DNA of 64,000 nt from contig JAGWBJ010000007.1 of assembly GCA_021295955.1 (NCBI GenBank), positions 1 through 64,000 of the forward strand, in the 5' to 3' direction. The position numbers and the translations under genes were made by a program. How positions within the stretch are numbered: the stretch's first letter is position 1; each line of letters begins with the position of its first letter. The notes beneath the pieces were generated by a model. That model worked only from the letters and a program-made list of their open reading frames with translations. It had not been told where the DNA came from and searched no databases. Source of the DNA: Dehalococcoidia bacterium. GTDB lineage: Bacteria > Chloroflexota > Dehalococcoidia > Lucifugimonadales > JAGWBF01. Positions 40,578 to 48,526 of the stretch are shown here, one piece after another.

Positions 40578-41345
40578 TCACAGCACGGAGTAGCCGCCGT
40601 CCACGGTGATGACGGCCCCGGTAACGTAGTCCGAGGCCCTGCTGGACAGGAACACCACGGCGCCCTGCAGCTCCCGGGCTTCGCCCCAGCGCCCGGCGGG
40701 TATCCGCCGGCTGATCAGGTCGAACCTCTCGGGCTGGTCCACGGGAATGTCGGAGGTGAGGTCCGTCATGAACCAGCCGGGCAATATGGCGTTGGACTGG
40801 ATGTTGTCCCGCGCCCATCCCACGGCCAGGCTCTTGGATAGCTGGACGACCCCGCCCTTGCTGGCCGAGTAGGCCGCCCCGCTGCCCCCACCCCCGAAGA
40901 TGGACGTCATGGAGCCGACGTTGACCACCTTGCCGCCGCCCCGGCTCTTCATGTGGGGATAGACCTCCCTCGCCATGAGGAAGGCGGCCCGGAGGTTGAT
41001 GTCGAACACCCGGTCCCATTCTTCGGTGGTAATCTCGTGGGGCTCCTTGCGGACGACGGTGCCGGCGTTGTTCACCAGGATGTCGACCCCTCCAAGGGCC
41101 TGGACGGTCTCGTCGACCGCCCGCTTGACGTCGGCGCCGGTCCTCAAGTCCGCCGACACGCCCACGGCCCTCACGCCGCTGGACCGGACCTGGGAGACAG
41201 CCCGGCAGGTCTTCTCGCTGTTGCGGGCCACCACCGCCACGTCGGCCCCAGCTTCGGCAAGGCCGACCGCCATGCCGAACCCCAAGCCACCGTTACCGCC
41301 GGTGACGATGGCAACTTTGCCCTTCAGATCGAATAGTCCGTCCAC
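40578..41345 (-). CDS. Short-chain dehydrogenase/reductase (SDR)
   Basis: About 255 residues from GTG 41345, with AGGCGG upstream; the frame is open further upstream but runs into tlyA. GKVAIVTGGNGGLGFGMAVGLAEAGADVAVVARN is the TGxxxGxG NAD(P) site, ILVNNAGTVVRK the NNAG motif, and SMTSIFGGGGSGAAYSASKGG contains Ser and YxxxK. The C-terminal DYVTGAVITVDGGYSVL is typical of FabG-like classical SDRs. Substrate is unknown. It is placed between ileS and tlyA on the same strand. Confidence 0.9.
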   Translation of the reverse strand: MDGLFDLKGKVAIVTGGNGGLGFGMAVGLAEAGADVAVVARNSEKTCRAVSQVRSSGVRAVGVSADLRTGADVKRAVDETVQALGGVDILVNNAGTVVRKEPHEITTEEWDRVFDINLRAAFLMAREVYPHMKSRGGGKVVNVGSMTSIFGGGGSGAAYSASKGGVVQLSKSLAVGWARDNIQSNAILPGWFMTDLTSDIPVDQPERFDLISRRIPAGRWGEARELQGAVVFLSSRASDYVTGAVITVDGGYSVL

Positions 41346-41367
41346 TGTTGCCGCCTGAATCGCCCCG

Positions 41368-42198
41368 TCAATAATACTCGCGACAACCGGCCGGTGACAA
41401 CCGGGCCCATGTGCGCATGAGCACGAAGAACTCCCGGTTGCCGGCGTCCCCCAGTATGGGCGAGGGGACGATGCCACCCAGCCTGAAGCCCTCCTCCACG
41501 GCCCACAGCACCATCCTGCCCAATACCCGGGCATGGACCTTGGGGTCCTTGACGACGCCCCCCCGGCCGACCTCTCCCCTCTCCGCCTCGAACTGGGGCT
41601 TCACCAGCGCGATCAGGGGGCATCCCGGCTTTACGTGGAGGGCAACCTGGGGCAGGACCTTGGTCAGGGATATGAAGGCCACGTCCACCGTGGCCAGGTC
41701 CACCTTCACATCCCCGGTGGACCCCTCGTCGAGAAGAGAGCCCTCGTTCGTCAGAGAGCCCTCGGCGGGCAGCGAGAATGAGTAGCGGGCGTTGACCTTC
41801 TCCATAACGACGACCCTGGGGTCCCTTCTAAGCCGGTAGTCCATCTGGCCGTGGCCCACGTCCAGGGCGAAGACCCTCCGGGCGCCCCGCTGGAGCAGGC
41901 AGTCGGTGAACCCCCCGGTGGAGGCTCCCACGTCCAGGGCCGTCTTCCCGTCCACGGCGACGGAGAAGGCGTCCAGGGCGTGGGCCAGCTTCACGCCGCC
42001 CCGGCCCACGTAGGGCAGGCCCCCCTTGGTCTCCAGGACGGTATCCGGAGAAAGGAGGCTCCCGGGTTTCAGGACCTTTCCCCCGGGCACGAGCACGGCG
42101 CCCCCGATGATCAGGGCCTGGGCCCGCTCCCGGGTCTCGGCCAGACCGCGCTGGACCACCAGCAGATCGGCCCGTATCCGAGTCCTTCGCTTCGTCAT
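41368..42198 (-). CDS. tlyA: TlyA-family rRNA 2'-O-methyltransferase (hemolysin A family)
   Basis: About 276 residues. An N-terminal S4 RNA-binding domain (RADLLVVQRGLAETRERAQALIIGGAVLV) is followed by an FtsJ-like methyltransferase: GGLPYVGRGGVKLAHAL, KTALDVGASTGGFTDCLLQRGA and VALVKPQFEAERGEVG, including the catalytic Lys. TlyA methylates 16S C1409 and 23S C1920 in other bacteria. An odd acidic insert, EGSLTNEGSLLDEGSTGD, made of repeats, sits near the middle (41715-41770). ATG 42198 has CAGGGG upstream. Confidence 0.9.
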   Translation of the reverse strand: MTKRRTRIRADLLVVQRGLAETRERAQALIIGGAVLVPGGKVLKPGSLLSPDTVLETKGGLPYVGRGGVKLAHALDAFSVAVDGKTALDVGASTGGFTDCLLQRGARRVFALDVGHGQMDYRLRRDPRVVVMEKVNARYSFSLPAEGSLTNEGSLLDEGSTGDVKVDLATVDVAFISLTKVLPQVALHVKPGCPLIALVKPQFEAERGEVGRGGVVKDPKVHARVLGRMVLWAVEEGFRLGGIVPSPILGDAGNREFFVLMRTWARLSPAGCREYY

Positions 42199-42270
42199 CC
42201 CCTGCTCTGTCACCTCTGGTTTCACGACCGCGGGGCCGTCTCTTCGGCCCTTCGGTGGGGTCGAATCAAA

Positions 42271-42300
42271 TTGACACCCTTCTCGTGGTTGAATTATAAT
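42271..42300 (+). promoter_or_regulatory. rpmH promoter
   Basis: TTGACA (42271-42276), 18-base spacer, TATAAT (42295-42300): a full consensus promoter 20 bases before the rpmH start, divergent from tlyA. Confidence 0.85.
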
Positions 42301-42320
42301 CTATCCACCGGGAGATCATT

Positions 42321-42458
42321 ATGCCGAAACGTACCTACCAGCCGAAGAAACGCCGCCGTCAGCGCGTCCATGGGTTCAGGGCCCGGTCTCGCACTCCCGG
42401 GGGCCGGGCTGTGCTTAGACGCCGCAGGTTCAAGGGCCGTCACCAAGCGGCGGTCTAA
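42321..42458 (+). CDS. rpmH: 50S ribosomal protein L34
   Basis: 45 residues: [20 protein letters not shown] at the start and [13 protein letters not shown] at the end, the basic signature of L34. GGGAG lies 7 bases before the ATG. It opens the rpmH-rnpA-yidD-yidC-jag block found in most bacteria. No dnaA gene or DnaA-box cluster is next to it here; tlyA is on the other side. Confidence 0.96.
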   Translation: MPKRTYQPKKRRRQRVHGFRARSRTPGGRAVLRRRRFKGRHQAAV

Positions 42459-42473
42459 CCGTCTCGGCGCAGG

Positions 42474-42857
42474 ATGCGGAGAGAGCAGCGCCTGACTGGG
42501 GACAAGCGGTTCTCCAGGATACGCCAAGAGAGACGTGCGTGGTCCAACCGATTGTTGGTCCTCAAGAAAGTGCCCAACGGCCTCGACACGAGCCGGTTTG
42601 GGTTTGTCGTGGGTAAGAGGGTCGGTGGCGCCGTAGTAAGGAACCGGGTCAAGAGGCGGCTCAGGGAGGCCGTCCGCCTCACGCCGGTGGAGTCCGGGTG
42701 GGATATTGTCCTCATTGCCAGAAGAGACGCGCCCGTGAGCCCCTACAGCGCCCTGTGCCACGCGACCCAAGACCTGCTCAGAAGGTCGAAGGTCCTGTCC
42801 AAGCCCCCAGATTCGGAGCAAACCGCCGTCGACCCGGGACGGGAGACCGGCGGTTGA
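42474..42857 (+). CDS. rnpA: Ribonuclease P protein component
   Basis: 127 residues. RLTGDKRFSRIRQERRAW, RFGFVVGKRVGGAVVRNRVKRRLREAVRL and DIVLIARRDAP are the conserved parts; the RNR-type basic motif (RNRVKRRLRE) contacts the catalytic RNA. It matures tRNA 5' ends with the RNase P RNA. It starts 15 bases after rpmH; its stop overlaps the TTG of yidD. Confidence 0.94.
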   Translation: MRREQRLTGDKRFSRIRQERRAWSNRLLVLKKVPNGLDTSRFGFVVGKRVGGAVVRNRVKRRLREAVRLTPVESGWDIVLIARRDAPVSPYSALCHATQDLLRRSKVLSKPPDSEQTAVDPGRETGG

Positions 42858-43063
42858 AACGCTTCCTGCTGGCGTCCATCACCTTCTACCAGCAAGCGGT
42901 CTCACCCTACCTATCCTCGGGCTGCCGGTATCTGCCCACGTGCTCCCACTACTCCCACCAGGCCATCGCCCAGTACGGGGCAATGCGGGGCCTCCACCTC
43001 ACCCTGAAGCGTTTGGCCCGTTGCCACCCACTGGGTCAGAGAGGTTACGACCCTGTACCCTAA
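42854..43063 (+). CDS. yidD: Membrane protein insertion efficiency factor YidD
   Basis: 69 residues from a TTG that overlaps the rnpA stop (TTGA). FYQQAVSPYLSSGCRYLPTCSHYSHQAI and LKRLARCHPLGQRGYDPVP are the family's two conserved blocks with their three cysteines. A small peripheral membrane protein that helps YidC-dependent insertion. Overlap with rnpA makes coupled translation likely. Confidence 0.94.
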   Translation: MKRFLLASITFYQQAVSPYLSSGCRYLPTCSHYSHQAIAQYGAMRGLHLTLKRLARCHPLGQRGYDPVP

Positions 43064-43064
43064 C

Positions 43065-44342
43065 ATGATTCCCCGGCGGGGAGATGGGCCGCACCGACCT
43101 TCCCCCTGTCCCAACGAGGGGCGCGGCGTGGACTCAGGGGCCGGGAGCCGTAGGAAGAGCAGGCCGCCGTGGGCGTATGCCCTCCTGACGATGGCGCTGG
43201 TCCTCGTTCTCGCCGGCTGCAGGCCGGGCAACCTGATAAGCTGGGGCTCCGGCTGGTCGGCCACGGCAGTGGGCTCCTCGGGCGACGACGTGACCGTCTA
43301 CGTAGGCACCAGGCAGGGAGAGGTGATAGCCCTGGACGCCAACAAGAACGGCAGGCTGACCTCCACCGAGCAGCTCCTGTGGCGGTTCTCGCCGCCGGAG
43401 GACCAGGGGTTGGGAGGGGTCTTCGGCGGAATGGCGGTGGGCGAGAGGTACGTCTACGTGGCCGACAAGGGCAACAGCGACGGGGAGCAGGGCAGGCTGT
43501 ACGCGCTCTTCCGGGACAGGGACCGGGGCCACAGCTCCAACCTGCGTCTGGACCTTGGGGAGTGGGTGAAGCAGCTCGAGGGCGCCATCGTGGGAGCCCC
43601 GGCCCTGTCCGAGTCCGAGGACCTGGTGTTCGTGGGCTCCGATGATGGAAACATGTACGCCTTCGCCACCACGGGCGACGACCTGGGGGCCAGGTGGCAG
43701 TTCAAGACCGACGGCCAGGTGTGGTCAACCCCGGCCGTCCGCGACGGGACCGTGTACTTCGGCTCCATGGACCGTCACGTTTACGCCCTGTCGGCGGAGA
43801 CCGGAAAGATGCTATGGCGGTACGAGACCGGCGGGGCCGTGGTGTCGACGCCCCTCCTGCTGGACGACCTGGTCATAGTCGGGTCCTTCGACAAGATGCT
43901 GTACGGGCTCAACGCCGCCACTGGGCAAGTGGTGTGGTCCTTCGAAGGGGACGACTGGTTCTGGGCGGGGGCGGTCTTCGACGGGGAGCGGATAATCGCC
44001 GGGTCGATGGAGGGGACGGTGTACGCCCTGGACCGGGGCGGCCGTCCCGCTTGGAGCACTCCTTTCAAGACGGACTCGCCCATTGTGGCCACACCCGCGG
44101 TGGTGGAAGAGGCGCTGGAGCGCAAGGTGCTGGTGGTGGCGGCGGACTCGGGAAAGCTGCATCTGGTGGGGACCCGCACCGGGGAGGGCATGGCGGTGCT
44201 GATGGACCTGGACTCCCGGGTGAAGGCGCCCCTGAGCGTGGACGGGGCCGCCGTGTTCGTGGGGGCAGACGACAGCACCGTAAGGGGTATCAACGTGACG
44301 CGCTGGGGGGCGTGGGCATGGGAGTTTTCTACCAAGAAGTAG
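43065..44342 (+). CDS. PQQ-type beta-propeller lipoprotein (BamB-like fold)
   Basis: 425 residues. After a basic start a hydrophobic stretch ends LVLAGC, a lipobox near residue 46, so the true start may be one of the later in-frame codons. The rest is repeats of about 40 residues: GAPALSESEDLVFVGSDDGNMYAF, STPAVRDGTVYFGSMDRHVYAL, STPLLLDDLVIVGSFDKMLYGL and so on, a PQQ-type propeller with no catalytic Asp noticed. It lies 1 base after yidD and 3 bases before yidC, so it is probably an envelope-assembly helper in this operon. Confidence 0.87.
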   Translation: MIPRRGDGPHRPSPCPNEGRGVDSGAGSRRKSRPPWAYALLTMALVLVLAGCRPGNLISWGSGWSATAVGSSGDDVTVYVGTRQGEVIALDANKNGRLTSTEQLLWRFSPPEDQGLGGVFGGMAVGERYVYVADKGNSDGEQGRLYALFRDRDRGHSSNLRLDLGEWVKQLEGAIVGAPALSESEDLVFVGSDDGNMYAFATTGDDLGARWQFKTDGQVWSTPAVRDGTVYFGSMDRHVYALSAETGKMLWRYETGGAVVSTPLLLDDLVIVGSFDKMLYGLNAATGQVVWSFEGDDWFWAGAVFDGERIIAGSMEGTVYALDRGGRPAWSTPFKTDSPIVATPAVVEEALERKVLVVAADSGKLHLVGTRTGEGMAVLMDLDSRVKAPLSVDGAAVFVGADDSTVRGINVTRWGAWAWEFSTKK

Positions 44343-44345
44343 ACC

Positions 44346-45281
44346 ATGGCACCATTGATCTTCTTCTTCGATAACATCCTGGTAAACCCGATGTTGAACA
44401 TCCTGGTGTGGCTCTACACCATCGTGTTCGACAACTTCGGCCTTTCCCTGATCCTGTTCACCGTCATAGTCCGGCTGCTGACGACGCCGCTGACCCTGAA
44501 GCAGACGAAGCAGATGCGGGCGATGACCGGGCTGCAGCCCCGGATGAAGGAGATACAGACCCGCTACGCCAACGACCCGCGGAAGCGTTCCCAGGAGATG
44601 ATGAACGTCTACCGCGAGGCGGGTGTCAACCCCCTGGGATGCCTGGGCCCCATGGTGATACAGCTACCCATATGGATCGGGCTGTACCAGGCCCTGCTGA
44701 AGAGCCTGGGCACCAACCCCGACGACCTTGTGGGCCTCTCCCAGCGTCTCTACTCGTGGAACCCCGTGGCGGACACGGCCGTACCCCTGAACTCGGTCTT
44801 CTTCGGGATGGACCTGGCCAACCCGGACCCCACGCCCATCCTCCCCCTCCTGGTGGGGCTCTCGACCTGGGCCCAACAGAAGATGACCACCATGCCGACG
44901 GCGGACCCCAGGCAGCAGTCCACCAACAACATGATGCTGTGGATGATGCCCCTGATGCTGGCCTTCTTCGCCTTCACCTTCCCCAGCGGCCTGGCCCTCT
45001 ACTGGGTGATCTCCGCCGCCATCGGCGTGGCCATGCAGGGGTTCATCACCAAGGACTGGAGCCCCATAATCCCCAGTTTCATCAAACCGAAGCCCGCGCC
45101 AGAACCGGCCAGTCCCGCCCCCGAGGAGCGGGAGGCAGAGCCAAAGGAGTTGGAAAGCGATGGAACAGCCAGAGTGGAAGGTAATGTCCGCAAAAACCGT
45201 CGACGAGGCCATCGAAGTGGCCCTGAAAGAGCTAGACGCCGACCGAACCGAGGTAGAAATAGAAACACTAAGCCCAGGTAA
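44346..45281 (+). CDS. yidC: Membrane protein insertase YidC/Oxa1
   Basis: 311 residues. There are five hydrophobic segments as in Gram-positive-type YidC: LNILVWLYTIVFDNFGLSLILFTVIVRLLTTPL, the PMVIQLPIWIGLYQALL segment, two later ones and SGLALYWVISAAIGVAM. The Arg in VIVRLLTTPL is the groove residue. The C-terminal tail from ~250 is charged and ends in a very basic run (RKNRRRGHRSG); its last 122 bases are also the start of jag in another frame. It inserts membrane proteins with or without SecYEG. Confidence 0.94.
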   Translation: MAPLIFFFDNILVNPMLNILVWLYTIVFDNFGLSLILFTVIVRLLTTPLTLKQTKQMRAMTGLQPRMKEIQTRYANDPRKRSQEMMNVYREAGVNPLGCLGPMVIQLPIWIGLYQALLKSLGTNPDDLVGLSQRLYSWNPVADTAVPLNSVFFGMDLANPDPTPILPLLVGLSTWAQQKMTTMPTADPRQQSTNNMMLWMMPLMLAFFAFTFPSGLALYWVISAAIGVAMQGFITKDWSPIIPSFIKPKPAPEPASPAPEEREAEPKELESDGTARVEGNVRKNRRRGHRSGPERARRRPNRGRNRNTKPR

Positions 45282-45813
45282 GCCGGGCTTCCTGGGCATC
45301 CGGTCGGAGCCCGCCAGGGTCCGCGTCCGCAGGATCTCCGAGGCACAGGGAGCCGCGGGCCTCGCCATGTCTGTGGTCAACAAGATCCTCGCCGCTACGG
45401 GCACCCACACCGTTACGACCCTCAAGAGCGCCCACGACCCGGACGCCGGCGGGCCGTCCATAGACATTACCGGCGAGGACTCGGGCCTGCTGATCGGCCG
45501 CCGGGGAGAGACCCTCCGCGCCCTCCAGTTCCTGGTCAACCTGATCGTGAGGAACAGCCTGAAGGAAGACGCCGTCAGGGTCGTCCTCGACATCGAGCGG
45601 TACAAGGAGCGGCGGAACAACTCGCTGATGGACATGGCCCTGCGGGTGGCCGACAAAGTAGCCGGGACGGGACGGGCGGTCTCCCTGGAGCCCATGTCCG
45701 CTGCGGAGAGGCGGGTGGTCCACATGGCCCTGGCGGAGCACCCCAGGGTCAGCACCGAGAGCACGGGAATGGGAGACAGCCGCAAAGTGGTGATCACTCC
45801 CAAGACCCAGTGA
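45160..45813 (+). CDS. jag: Jag/KhpB RNA-binding protein
   Basis: 217 residues. Jag-N domain (KVMSAKTVDEAIEVALKEL...PGKPGFLGI), then a KH domain (IDITGEDSGLLIGRRGETLRALQFLVNLIV, with GRRG as the GxxG loop), then an R3H domain (RVVHMALAEHPRVSTESTG). It binds RNA and works with YidC/KhpA in cell envelope control in other bacteria. AAAGGAG lies 11 bases before the ATG, inside yidC. Stop overlaps the next start by 4 bases (GTGA). Confidence 0.93.
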   Translation: MEQPEWKVMSAKTVDEAIEVALKELDADRTEVEIETLSPGKPGFLGIRSEPARVRVRRISEAQGAAGLAMSVVNKILAATGTHTVTTLKSAHDPDAGGPSIDITGEDSGLLIGRRGETLRALQFLVNLIVRNSLKEDAVRVVLDIERYKERRNNSLMDMALRVADKVAGTGRAVSLEPMSAAERRVVHMALAEHPRVSTESTGMGDSRKVVITPKTQ

Positions 45814-46619
45814 ACCCGCCCCTCTTGGGGAACGGCAAGGCCCTGATCGGGGTCGTCCACCTCCTGCCCCTGCCCGGCTCCCCCATGTGGCGGGGAGACA
45901 TGCAGCCGGTGCTGGAGCGCGCCCGGCGGGAGGCCGGCATCCTCGCCTCCGAGGGCGCCGCCGGGATCATCGTGGAGAACTTCGGCGACGTCCCGTTTCA
46001 CCCTGGGCCCGTCGGCCCGGAGACGGTGGCGGCAATGACCCTGGCCGTGGGTGCGGTGATGGACGCCGTCGACGTGTCCGTCGGCATCAACGTCCTCCGC
46101 AACGACCCGCGCTCGGCCATCGCCATCGCGGCGGCCACCGGGGCCCATTTCGTCCGGGCCAACGTCCACTACGGCGCCATGGTGGCCGACGAAGGCGTGG
46201 TGCAGGGCACGGCCCACGACACCCTTCGCTTCCGGCGTACCCTGGGCGTCCAGGAGCGGGTGAAGCTGTTCGCCGACGTGATGGTGAAGCACGCCGCTCC
46301 CCTGGGCACGGACGACGCGGCCCACGTGGCCAGGGAAACGGTGCTGCGGGGCCTGGCCGACGCCCTCATTGTCACCGGCTCCGCCACGGGCGTCTCGGCG
46401 TCGGTGGAAGAGCTGAAGACCGTCAGGGAAGCGGCCCCGCCGGGCGTCCCGGTGCTGGTGGGCAGCGGCGTGGACGAGGACAATGCCGCGGCGTTGCTGG
46501 AGTACGCCGACGGGGCCATCGTCGGCACCAGCCTCAAGGTCGACGGCATGGTATCCAACCCGGTGGACCCCCAACGGGTCCGCCGGGTGGCGCGGCGGTT
46601 TCAGTCCCTGCCCGCCTAG
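45810..46619 (+). CDS. BtpA/SgcQ family TIM-barrel protein
   Basis: 269 residues from GTG 45810. GVVHLLPLPGSPMW, GAAGIIVENFGDVPFH, GINVLRNDPRSAIAIAAATGAHFVRANVHYGAMV, LIVTGSATG and GTSLKVDG are BtpA-family blocks. In cyanobacteria BtpA supports photosystem I stability; in bacteria without photosynthesis the role is unknown, with SgcQ as a putative nucleoside-related homologue. It is translationally coupled to jag by the GTGA overlap. Confidence 0.88.
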   Translation: MNPPLLGNGKALIGVVHLLPLPGSPMWRGDMQPVLERARREAGILASEGAAGIIVENFGDVPFHPGPVGPETVAAMTLAVGAVMDAVDVSVGINVLRNDPRSAIAIAAATGAHFVRANVHYGAMVADEGVVQGTAHDTLRFRRTLGVQERVKLFADVMVKHAAPLGTDDAAHVARETVLRGLADALIVTGSATGVSASVEELKTVREAAPPGVPVLVGSGVDEDNAAALLEYADGAIVGTSLKVDGMVSNPVDPQRVRRVARRFQSLPA

Positions 46620-46649
46620 CCAACCCCTCCGCAACGGGGGACTAGGGAC

Positions 46650-47807
46650 CTAAACCGAGCGCAGCTCCGTCGACGAGACGTCCTTTCTGAACCTGGACTC
46701 GGGCAGGCCCTCCAGCAGACCGGCGAGCTCCGGCGGCACGGCCACGTCCTCCACGGTGCGGAAGGTGTCCCCGTCGGTGCGGCCCGCCACCAGGAAACGG
46801 CATCCCAAGTCGCGGATGCGGGAGAGGGCCAGGACCATGGCCCGGGGGTCATCTCCATAGTAGCGAGGGTGGACCAGCCGGACCGCCGTGTCCCAACCGA
46901 TGACGAATGTGCAGCCCGGGAGCAGCTCTGCCTTCTCCCTGAAGGTGGGAGCCCTGGTCAGCACCACCGGACCCACGTCCCCGAACTGGCGGACGCGCCG
47001 CAACACCTCCCTGCCCTGCAGCGGAGGCTTGTCCACGTTGGTCACAGACAGCTCGAAGGTTACCGGCATCCCCAGGGTCTCCGCCGCCACCGACGCCAGC
47101 TCGGTGTGGCCATCGTGCAAGGGTCTGAAGGAGCCCGCCAGGACCGCGCCGGGCACCGGGGCGCCCTCGCGCATCCGACCGTCCTGCTCCACGACCAGGC
47201 GGCTGACCCCGCCGGCGGGGTCCAGCAGGGAAGCGACGGGCCCCGGATGGTCGCCATAGTCCGCGAGGACCTGCTCAGAGTCCAGCAGGCCCAGGAAGGC
47301 GTCCCGGTCCGGCGCCCGGTCGATGCCGGAAACTCCGGCCAGGGCCGAAAGCACGAGCCTGCTGACCACCTCCTCCTCGCCCGCCCGGTCCCGTTGCCCT
47401 TTGGCCAGCACCAGGGACAGGCACTCCACGCCAGCTTCGTCCCAGGTGGCCACGTGGCACCGGTGCTGGCCCCGCTTGGGCCGGTCCGTGGCGATGGTGG
47501 CGGTGCAGGCAAGCCCCAGGACGGGCTGGGCGCCCTCCCCCAGCCCCAGGGCCCTCTCGTAGCAGCGGCGGGCCATCTCCCTTGCGGTGTCGTCCGACAC
47601 GAACTGGCCGGGGTCCCGGCCCACCAGATCGACCATGGACCGTTCGGCGTAGGGTACGACGGCCTCCAGCAGCGTGCGGGACGCCCCCGACACCCCCAGC
47701 ACCCAGGACAGCGCCTGAGTGCCGGCGCCGGCCAGGGCCACCACGGCCAGCCCGGGGGAATCGTGGACGCTTTGCACCAGGGTCCGGACATCAGCGGGGG
47801 TGGTCAT
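46650..47807 (-). CDS. CinA-like domain fused to a nucleotidyltransferase domain
   Basis: 385 residues. Residues ~1-165 resemble the CinA C-terminal (NMN deamidase-type) domain: LALAGAGTQALSWVLGVSGASRTLLEAVVPY and ARRCYERALGLG...GLACTATIATDRPKRGQHRC. Residues ~218-385 are a Rossmann nucleotidyltransferase: GSFRPLHDGH (225-234, the HxGH position) and a C-terminal SSTELR, the ISSTxxR motif of NadD/CoaD-type enzymes. The combination suggests pyridine-nucleotide salvage: deamidate NMN, then adenylylate. That pathway role is inference; the CinA part has not been checked for catalytic residues. Confidence 0.8.
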   Translation of the reverse strand: MTTPADVRTLVQSVHDSPGLAVVALAGAGTQALSWVLGVSGASRTLLEAVVPYAERSMVDLVGRDPGQFVSDDTAREMARRCYERALGLGEGAQPVLGLACTATIATDRPKRGQHRCHVATWDEAGVECLSLVLAKGQRDRAGEEEVVSRLVLSALAGVSGIDRAPDRDAFLGLLDSEQVLADYGDHPGPVASLLDPAGGVSRLVVEQDGRMREGAPVPGAVLAGSFRPLHDGHTELASVAAETLGMPVTFELSVTNVDKPPLQGREVLRRVRQFGDVGPVVLTRAPTFREKAELLPGCTFVIGWDTAVRLVHPRYYGDDPRAMVLALSRIRDLGCRFLVAGRTDGDTFRTVEDVAVPPELAGLLEGLPESRFRKDVSSTELRSV

Positions 47808-47849
47808 GGTATCAGGCCTTCAGTCATGGTCTTGCGAAAGCCACGTAGG

Positions 47850-47941
47850 GGGACGAAAACAACGGCACACCCCACCCTCGTCACGGCGAAGGCCGGGACC
47901 CGGGGGTGGGGACACGTGGATTCCCGTGTAAACGGGAATGA
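47850..47941. repeat. Dispersed repeat copy D
   Basis: Ends in the hairpin ATTCCCGT (47920-47927) / ACGGGAAT (47932-47939) followed by GACC, the same frame as the other copies but with the eighth stem pair T:A instead of C:G. The left part (GGCGAAGGCCGGGACC) matches the element at 56081-56125 in inverse orientation. Confidence 0.7.
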
Positions 47942-47951
47942 CCGGTGGCCG

Positions 47952-48371
47952 TCACGGCAGGGCAGCAATCGCCTCGATCTCGATGAGCAGGTCCTCGTGC
48001 ACCAGCCGGTCGATGAACAGCAGCGTGTTGGGCGGGTAGTCGCCATTGGGGAAGATGCGGGCGAATACCTCCGTCCTGCCGGCTACGAACTCCTCCACGC
48101 TCTGACCCGCCACGATGTAGGTGGTGAACTTCACCACGCTGTCGAAGGTGGCGTCCACGCCGACCAGCACACGCTCCAGGTTCTGGAACACCTGGCGGGT
48201 CTGAGCGGGGAGGTCACCGGCTCCCACGGTGTTGCCCTCCTCGTCCACCGCCACCTGTCCGGCTATGAACGCCAGCCGCCCCGGCCGGACGGTCATCACG
48301 TGGCTGTACAGCCCCAGCGGGTCCGCCACACCCCGGGGTTTGACGGTCCTCCGATCGATATCCGTCCCCAT
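47952..48371 (-). CDS. RidA (YjgF/UK114) family protein
   Basis: 139 residues from ATG 48371 with GAGGAGG upstream. FIAGQVAVDEEGNTVGAGDLPAQTRQVFQNLERVL, FTTYIV, PPNTLLFIDRLVHEDLLIEIEAIA are the core blocks. The invariant Arg of RidA in the position R..P.Rs is here in a NTLLFIDRL context: the usual PARTxV motif reads PPNTLLFI, so the catalytic Arg of true RidA seems absent and it belongs to another Rid subfamily. Role in imine/enamine or isochorismatase-type chemistry is unknown. Confidence 0.82.
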   Translation of the reverse strand: MGTDIDRRTVKPRGVADPLGLYSHVMTVRPGRLAFIAGQVAVDEEGNTVGAGDLPAQTRQVFQNLERVLVGVDATFDSVVKFTTYIVAGQSVEEFVAGRTEVFARIFPNGDYPPNTLLFIDRLVHEDLLIEIEAIAALP

Positions 48372-48526
48372 CCCGGCCTCCTCGCAAGTCTCGTTCGCCG
48401 CGCCAGTAGATAGCATAGCAGCCGGGATGCTGCGCATCAAACGGCGCCCCCGGCCCCGAAGGCCCCAGGTTGACCCCGCACCCGGCGGCTGGTTAGAATC
48501 CTCCTGAGCCCCGACCGGAGAGCGCC

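Noticed and set aside
42241-42320. Possible replication origin next to rpmH
   Set aside because: No dnaA or dnaN gene and no cluster of TTATCCACA-type boxes; only the rpmH promoter is seen.
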